64,000 bases of DNA from Wurfbainia villosa (taxonomy: Eukaryota; Streptophyta; Magnoliopsida; Zingiberales; Zingiberaceae). A model generated the notes under the pieces. The model did no database searches and was not told the DNA's origin. It was given only the letters and a program-made list of their open reading frames with translations. A program made the translations under genes and the position numbers. Position 1 is the stretch's first letter. Each line of letters opens with the position of its first letter. The stretch lies in assembly GCA_025175895.1 (NCBI GenBank), contig CM045987.1:114317040-114381039 (forward strand), given 5' to 3'. Shown here one piece after another: positions 58,377-64,000 of the stretch.

Positions 58377-58462
58377 ATCTGTTAAATTATTACAGATGTT
58401 ACTATAAGTAAAAACATAATAAAATTAAACATCATACTTATTTCACCGTCAGGAGAGGTCCC
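58377..58462 (-). other. R8 leader, cut by R9
   Basis: Short AT-rich untranslated piece; the last five bases GTCCC (58458-58462) should be the R9 TSD. Confidence 0.5.
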
Positions 58463-58682
58463 TGTTGGTGCAATCGGCCCAGGTCACGATTGACCAGGAC
58501 TCGAGTTTGACTCGAGTGATGTTTTGATGTTTGACAAAGTATGTTTGACAAAGTATGTTAGACATAGGTTTGACATTGATGTTTGACATTAATGTCGGTT
58601 AATATGTTGGGGAGATTGTTTATACAATCGACCCAGGTTATAATTGACTTGATGGTTGACCAGGGTTGACCATGTGATTATG

Positions 58683-58985
58683 GGAAAGTCCAAGCATGGG
58701 TCTTGGCAAGGTAAAGTCCAAGTCATGGGTACTTGGCAATGGAAAGTCCAAGTCATGGGTACTTGGCATTGAAAGTCCAAGTGGGACACTTGGCATTTGG
58801 AAAAGTCCAACATGAGTTGGCAAGGGAAAGTCCAAGCATGGGTCTTGGCAATTGAGAAGTCCAACATGTGTTGGCAAGGGAAAGTCCAAGCTTGAGTCTT
58901 GGCACTTGAAGTCCAAGGGGATTGATATTGGCGGCGTAAAGTCCAAGCGGAGTCTTGGCAGCGTAAGTCCAATGTGCCTTGGCGG
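58683..58985 (+). repeat. Tandem CCAAG...CTTGG stem-loop array in R9 LTR
   Basis: About ten units of roughly 27-35 bp have the form AAAGTCCAAG-(6 to 10 bases)-CTTGGCA, or CCAAC...GTTGGCA. Each can form a 5-bp stem. Single or few-copy versions occur in the R3 and R4 LTRs. Confidence 0.82.
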
Positions 58986-59534
58986 TGAACACACCGTTAG
59001 CATGACATAGCCGATGGAAGCACCGGGAAGCTAGCGCGATGGATGAACAAGTCATGGATGACTTGGAGGGATCCGAGAGGCGTGAGGCTGATGGAGGTTG
59101 CTAGAAGGCTTAGGTCTAGGCTAAGGGTGGTCTAGCAAGTATGGGGACACCATATTTGGGTTAAAACCTCATTCTTGAGGTTGGCAGTCGACTGGCATTA
59201 TGGCCGGTTCGACTGCCGTGAGTCGACTTGAGTTCGACTGCCAGGTTAGAGCTGGGATGCTCTGGCAATGATCGCCACCGAGTAGCTGATCGATGTCGGG
59301 CCGATCGCCATGGATGGCGGGCCGATCGCTCCAGGCCGCGAAAGATCGCCTGAGCCGATCGGGCGCCGATTACGGGCGCTGGGCCGATCGCCAATGTTGG
59401 CGCCGATCGCCTAAGAGATCCGTTGGAGTTTTTTCCAGCGTGGATCGACCCGTTGTCTCATGACAACAGTGGCATCAGTCGAACTGGGACTTATGGCAGT
59501 CGACTGATGGGCGAAAATCCAGCCCGACGCAGGT

Positions 59535-59540
59535 TATAAA
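59535..59540 (+). promoter_or_regulatory. Putative TATA box, R9 5' LTR
   Basis: CAGGTTATAAAGCAGC aligns with the R3 context CAGGTTATAAATGAAGC. Confidence 0.55.
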
Positions 59541-60018
59541 GCAGCTCTAAGGAGGGATTTAGCAAGATTTTCTTGGGCGAAATTGAAGGGGAAGTTGGTG
59601 CTTCCACCTTCAAAGTTAGTTCAAGGCAATCAAAGATCAAGCAATCCAAAGTTCTTGTAAAGTTGTATTTACTTTACTTGAAGTGTATTTCTTACTTGGA
59701 TTTGATTTCATCTTGTATATTATTTTTGTAATCTTTTGTACGAGGTTTATAAACCTCCGACTAGTGTCGAGAAGGAGTATTTGTGATTAGATAGAGCGTG
59801 TGCATCACTAGGGCTCTTTAGAGCTCTACCCGTGGAGTAGGAACCATTCGGTTCCGAACCACGTTATATGTTTGTGTTCGTGTGATTGCTTTTCGCTATT
59901 GCTTTTATTATATATATCTCCGCGCACTAACGTAATTGTAGACACTAACGCGATCGATTTCCATCTTCGCACGATCGACGCTATTCACCCCCTCTAGCGG
60001 CCTCAAATCTCCAACAAG

Positions 60019-60030
60019 TGGTATCGAGCC
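60019..60030 (+). other. R9 primer-binding site
   Basis: TGGTATCGAGCC, the tRNA-Met type with one base lost (AGAG to GAG). Confidence 0.8.
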
Positions 60031-60077
60031 CGGCTCTTCTACTGACTAACCGACGGAGCTAAAAGGCTAGAGGGAAG

Positions 60078-61881
60078 ATGGAACTCCAAGACAAGCTTGG
60101 ATGGGATATCAACACACCTATCCCCTATACCTTCTATGGACAAGAAGGGTTTAAACAATGGAAGTCAAGAATTGAAGACTTCCTAATGATGAGGGACATT
60201 GAGGAATGGGCTATCTTAATGGAAGGCTTTGAATTGCCAAGAGGACCAAAAGGTGGTTTCTCAAAAGAAGAGATGGACCAAGAGCAAGTCCAAGCCTTCG
60301 AAAAACACCAAGGTAATAAAGTTTTTGGTTGAGTTAATACCTAACAATATCTTGTGTATGTTAGGTAATTATATAGATGCCAAGGAGCTATGGAGCCAAG
60401 TGGCAAAGCTCCATGAAAACTCATCATCAATCCAACAAGAAGAAGAAGAAGAAGAAGAGTGCACACCCTCTCAAGCTCAAGCAAGCACATCTCCATCTAA
60501 AGAGCTTGAGGAGTCCGGGTTGATAGGGAATCAACTTCCGGATTGGTGGAGGAAGTGGAAGAAGCATCCACTTTTATAATCGAGGAGGAAGAAGTGGTGG
60601 AAGAGGTAGAGTTAAGACAAACCTCAACCTCTAGGATAGAGGGGGAGGAAGTTAGACCATCCACACCGGAGCCGAACAAAATAAGGAGGAAGCTTCAACA
60701 TCCGGCCAAGATGAAGAAGCCCAAAATTCAACTCCGCACCTATCACGGATCTAGGTAACTCGAGCATTTCAAATAATGATAAAATTCATATTATCTGCTT
60801 TGAGTGTAGGAAGCAAGGACATTATAAGAGTAAGTGTCCTAAACGGGTTAAGAAGACTCCACCCGTGCCAAAAATCAAGGAAGTCGGTGCCCAAAGTCAA
60901 AGAAGCAAAGAGCACATCATTTGCTTCAAGTGCCATCAAAAGGGGCACTATAGGAGTCAATGCCCAAAGGGGGAGAAGAAGGGGCAAAATGGAGCTTCAC
61001 ATGTAGGGGGAGCTAAGGCTAACCCTAAGGTATATTTTAATAATGCTCTTTCTACTTCTTATATTCAAAAGCATGCTAGAAATAATTTTAGCAATCTTGC
61101 TATTTATCAAAAAGCATGCTAGAAATAGAGAATATTGCTTAGAGCTAAAAGTATTCACTTAGATAATAGGAAGAAATTTGGGACTAATGTCCCTAAAAAT
61201 AATTTATCTAAGGATAAACCTAGGTCAAATAACACTAGACCAATTTTACCTAGGGAGACCATTAGAAAGGTGCAGGAGCACCTAGGTTTCAATCCTAAGT
61301 GGACTAGGCATATGCCTAGAAAGTTCCATGCCCATGATTTAAATCAAAATTCAAAAATTGGGCAATTAGAATTAGAGAATCAAGTCTTGAGGTCAAGGCT
61401 TGAAAAACTTGAGAAGACCCTTAAAATTATACAAAATCAATTTAAAGGGTCTAATGGTCAAACTCCTAGATCAAAAAGTCAAAGTCAACCCTTAAGACCT
61501 AAGAGTCAAAAGTCAACTAAGGGCAAGCAAGGCTTGGGTTACAAACCTAAGCCTAAGGTGGCTTATCATAGTGTTCCATTTGATTATGGAACACTAACTA
61601 GGTCTAGGAAGACCAAGGTTACTAGGGAAGTCATCCCTAGAGTTGACCAAAGGGTATGCCTAGTGGCTAGGGTTTCTAGGAAACCTAAGGTGGCTACTAA
61701 GAAGGTTGTTAGGGAGGCAATCCCTAAGGTTAACCTAGGCAAAACCCAAATGACCAAGGCTAACAAGCCTAGGAGGGTCATTAGGAAGGTATCTAGGGAG
61801 GTTATCCCTAAGGAATACCTAATTAACTCTAGGAGCTCAAATCGGTTTTGGGTTCCTAAGAGCGTGATTGATTCACGCTAG
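60078..61881 (+). pseudogene. gag: R9 Gag with two CCHC knuckles
   Basis: Starts at ATG 60078 (MELQDKLGWDINTPIPYTFY); WKSRIEDFLMMRD is the copia Gag core. A frameshift near 60310 moves the reading to a frame with VELIPNNILCMLGNYIDAKE, and further breaks follow near 60540 and 60760. Knuckles CFECRKQGHYKSKC (60796-60837) and CFKCHQKGHYRSQC (60922-60963) share a frame. The basic C-terminus (61135-61881) includes the coiled-coil LELENQVLRSRLEKLEKTL and ends RFWVPKSVIDSR, like R3. No protease follows. Confidence 0.82.
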
Positions 61882-63761
61882 ATGGGTTTAGGGTGTGCCA
61901 ACCTTGATTGGATGGGTAGTTAACTCAACCATGGCAAAGGTGGCATTTTGGGTCATTTTCAAGGTTATAGTTACCTTGGGAATGTGGTTTGATTTTAATC
62001 CTAAAAGATTTTAGGATGTGCCAATATTAGTTATGAAGTTTGATAAAATGATCATTTTGGCACAATTTAGGTTTAGAGGTTGGTGTGCCATTTTGGGTTT
62101 TTGGCACACTAGGAAGATTAGGTTAATATGACAAAATATGTTTAATCCCAACAAATGGCAATTAATATTAAAATTTAGGTGTTATTATACCTATATATTT
62201 TATATGCCATGATTTGTTTGCCATATGCCTGACATGACATCATGTTTACTTTTATCATCTAAATGTCATGATCATGCTTAGGATTAAGGTATTAAATGTC
62301 ATGTGTTTTTAGATTTCATCATATGCCATGACATCATGATCATTGGCCATGATTTATTTTTCTATCATTATGCCATGATCATTTTCATGCATCTAAATTG
62401 ATTAAAATTGATTTAAGGACTATGGCATGACTTGGAGTCCCATTTATAAGGGAATCAAGTAGAGTTGCCTTAGAAAAATGCATGAAACCCTAGTTTAGGG
62501 AGAACAAAACCCACATCTCACATCCAATTGACATGTATGTGTATTTATACACCCTAGATACATGTGAGATGCTAGGATATGAGTTGAGTTCAAGGTGCAT
62601 AGTTTTTGCATCTAGATGAACTAAAACTCATCTAATTTTATTGGTGGATCATTGGGAAAGCTTGTGTACAAGTCATGTACATAGAGCTCAAGGAATATGA
62701 TCCAAAATATGGTTTTGAAAGTCATTTTAAAATCAATTTAGAAAACCTTGGTGAAGTCTATCTTTTGATAGCAATCACGATTGATGAGATTGATACAAAG
62801 TGAGCCAAAACTTAGAAGTTTTCTTCACTATTAAATTTTGTATAAATTTCGATAATTTATGGTTAAAATAATTTTAAAATATTTTTAACACATTGTATTT
62901 CTTATAAGTAATGTACGATAAGTTTCATGAATTTTCAAAATACGAGGATTACTTATGCATTTTCAAAATTGATCCGATAAATGAAATTCGAATTTAGCTT
63001 AAATGATCGCCACTTGGTGGCGCAATGATGAGAGTGGTAATCGATCGACATCGTGAGTCGACTGCCAGGTCTGATTTCGGGTTAACAAGGTTTGTTTAGC
63101 CCGTGTTCAGCTATGGTAAAGGTTCCTAACCACTCCTAACCCTAGGATATGCTTTGGGAAGCATTATGAAGGGTGAAAATCCATTGGATATGGATTAGGA
63201 GTTATGTTAGGTCAAAGTATCAAATTTAGGGTGAGTAAAAGTTCTATGTTGAACTTAGAACCTTAATTTTGATGGTTTAGAGTTCCTATTGGCTTAGGGG
63301 CTTTCCAAGGACATTGTTGGTGCAATGGTCAAGGGGGAGCAAGCCTTTAGGGGGAGGTATCCATCTTGGGATGATGGATGTTTTTTTTTGGGAGAATGTT
63401 ATCAATTGAAAATTGATGGGTGTTTGATACCCAATTTGGAAATTGGGAGAGTGAGATAGGAGTGCCTCTCTTGAGTGATATGGGACTTATCACTAGGAAG
63501 ATGGTAGGCATCCTAGGTATTTTTGATCAAGGGGGAGATTGTAAGATCTCATTGGGACATGAGACATTGACCTCCTTGGAGAGAAAACCTTTTTGATGTT
63601 AGTCAAAAAGGGGGAGAATGTTTGGGGGAGAACATTTGATTTACTTTTTCACTTAAATGTTTGGGGGAGAACATTTGGTGAGTGTTTACCAATTTGGGAT
63701 AATTGGTAAGGGATTTGAGTTAGTGTTCTAACTCATGGTTTTATTTGGTTTTGTCAAACAT
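61882..63761 (+). other. R9 non-coding 3' interior
   Basis: AT-rich, with CATGACATCATG phrases at 62220-62350 and purine tracts near 63330, 63530, 63610 and 63655. Several phrases match R3 and R4 interiors (TTTTGATAGC at about 62763). No gene. Confidence 0.6.
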
Positions 63762-63775
63762 CAAAAGGGGGAGAT
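63762..63775 (+). other. R9 polypurine tract
   Basis: CAAAAGGGGGAGAT directly before the 3' LTR. Confidence 0.85.
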
Positions 63776-64000
63776 TGTTGGTGCAATCGCCCAGTCACGA
63801 GACTGTGACTCGAGTTTGACTCGAGTGATGTTTTGATGTTTGACAAAGTATGTTTGACAAAGTATGTTAGACATAGGTTTGACATTGATGTTTGACATTA
63901 ATGTCGGTTAATATGTTGGGGAGATTGTTTATACAATCGACCCAGGTTATAATTGACTTGATGGTTGACCAGGGTTGACCATGTGATTATGGGAAAGTCC
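63776..64000 (+). repeat. R9 3' LTR, partial
   Basis: TGTTGGTGCAATCGCCC, then the same sequence as 58480-58690, cut by the window end. Confidence 0.88.

Larger units (their letters stand above)
50525..58462 (-). mobile_element. R8: Ty3/gypsy chromovirus (Tekay/Del-like), interrupted by R9
   Basis: The 3' LTR lies at about 50525-53194 (2.7 kb), then PPT, then pol and gag on minus up to 58376. The integrase tail has a chromodomain and the GKLAPRYIGPFEI / YRLALPPSL motifs of Tekay/Del chromoviruses. The 5' part beyond 58462 is displaced by R9 and lies outside the window. All frames are broken and catalytic residues in RT and integrase are changed. Confidence 0.85.
58463..60016 (+). repeat. R9 5' LTR
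   Basis: TGTTGGTGCAATCGGCCC to CTCCAACA, 1554 bp. It holds a stem-loop array at 58683-58985, a palindrome/GATCG zone at 59180-59510, TATAAA at 59535, the GGAACCATTCGGTTCC palindrome near 59840, and the CTATTCACCCCCTCTAGCGG motif at the end. Confidence 0.88.
58463..64000 (+). mobile_element. R9: gag-only LTR retrotransposon, 3' end outside the window
   Basis: The 5' LTR 58463-60016, PBS at 60019, Gag 60078-61881, a 1.9-kb non-coding interior, PPT and the start of the 3' LTR at 63776 lie on plus. The first 225 bp of the 3' LTR match the 5' LTR start. The Gag has two CCHC knuckles like R3 and R4, and there is no pol. It is a diverged member of the same gag-only group, with several frameshifts. 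Confidence 0.85.

Overview
This window is plant nuclear DNA made almost entirely of transposable elements, most of them nested inside one another. The evidence is Ty1/copia and Ty3/gypsy polyproteins, tRNA-Met-type primer-binding sites, a chromodomain at the gypsy integrase tail, a Mutator-like (MULE) transposase with SWIM and CCHC zinc fingers, a SUMO-protease-like gene with GT-AG introns, and a tRNA-derived SINE. I saw no intact cellular gene, no rRNA or tRNA gene, no CRISPR array and nothing bacterial. The species cannot be read from the sequence. The abundance of Sirevirus-type copia elements would suit a repeat-rich angiosperm, perhaps a monocot.

Layout. (R1) An old outer LTR element covers about 381-31857. 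Its LTRs are about 3.5 kb and its interior is only about 0.9 kb (LARD-like); the 5' LTR is mostly missing. A gag-only element (R2, minus, 992-6445, TSD AAGAC) sits in its interior. A second gag-only element (R3, plus, 6984-28360, TSD TTTTA) sits in its 3' LTR. R3 in turn carries three insertions: gag-only R4 (minus, 7963-13729, TSD AAGCA) in its 5' LTR, and solo LTR R5 (17211-18295, TSD GAAAG) plus pol-bearing Sirevirus R6 (minus, 19316-28083) in its 3' LTR. After a SINE (32559-32842, 17-bp TSD) comes a MULE-like segment (about 33290-50524). It holds a Ulp1/C48-like gene on plus and a MuDRA-like transposase on minus, arranged convergently around 3 kb of tandem repeats. The Ulp1-like gene has a full-length copia (R7, 36685-45402, TSD ATTTT) in an intron. 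A chromodomain gypsy element (R8, minus, about 50525-58462) lies beside the transposase. It is cut by a fourth gag-only element (R9, plus, from 58463), which runs off the window.

R2, R3, R4 and R9 have LTRs, PBS and polypurine tracts (the PBS is deleted in R3) and code only for a Gag. R3, R4 and R9 Gags have two CCHC knuckles. None has protease, integrase or reverse transcriptase. They fit the described TR-GAG class (gag-only LTR elements) and look Sirevirus-derived, so mobilisation would need enzymes from relatives such as R6. Their LTRs carry clusters of the 10-bp palindrome CAGTCGACTG, arrays of short stem-loops, and a shared C-rich motif near the 3' end. LTR palindromes and multiple polypurine tracts are known Sirevirus features.

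All coding regions here are damaged by stops, frameshifts or changed catalytic residues. Many differences between sister LTRs are short replacements by CG-rich strings such as CGATCG, so some damage could be consensus error rather than biology.
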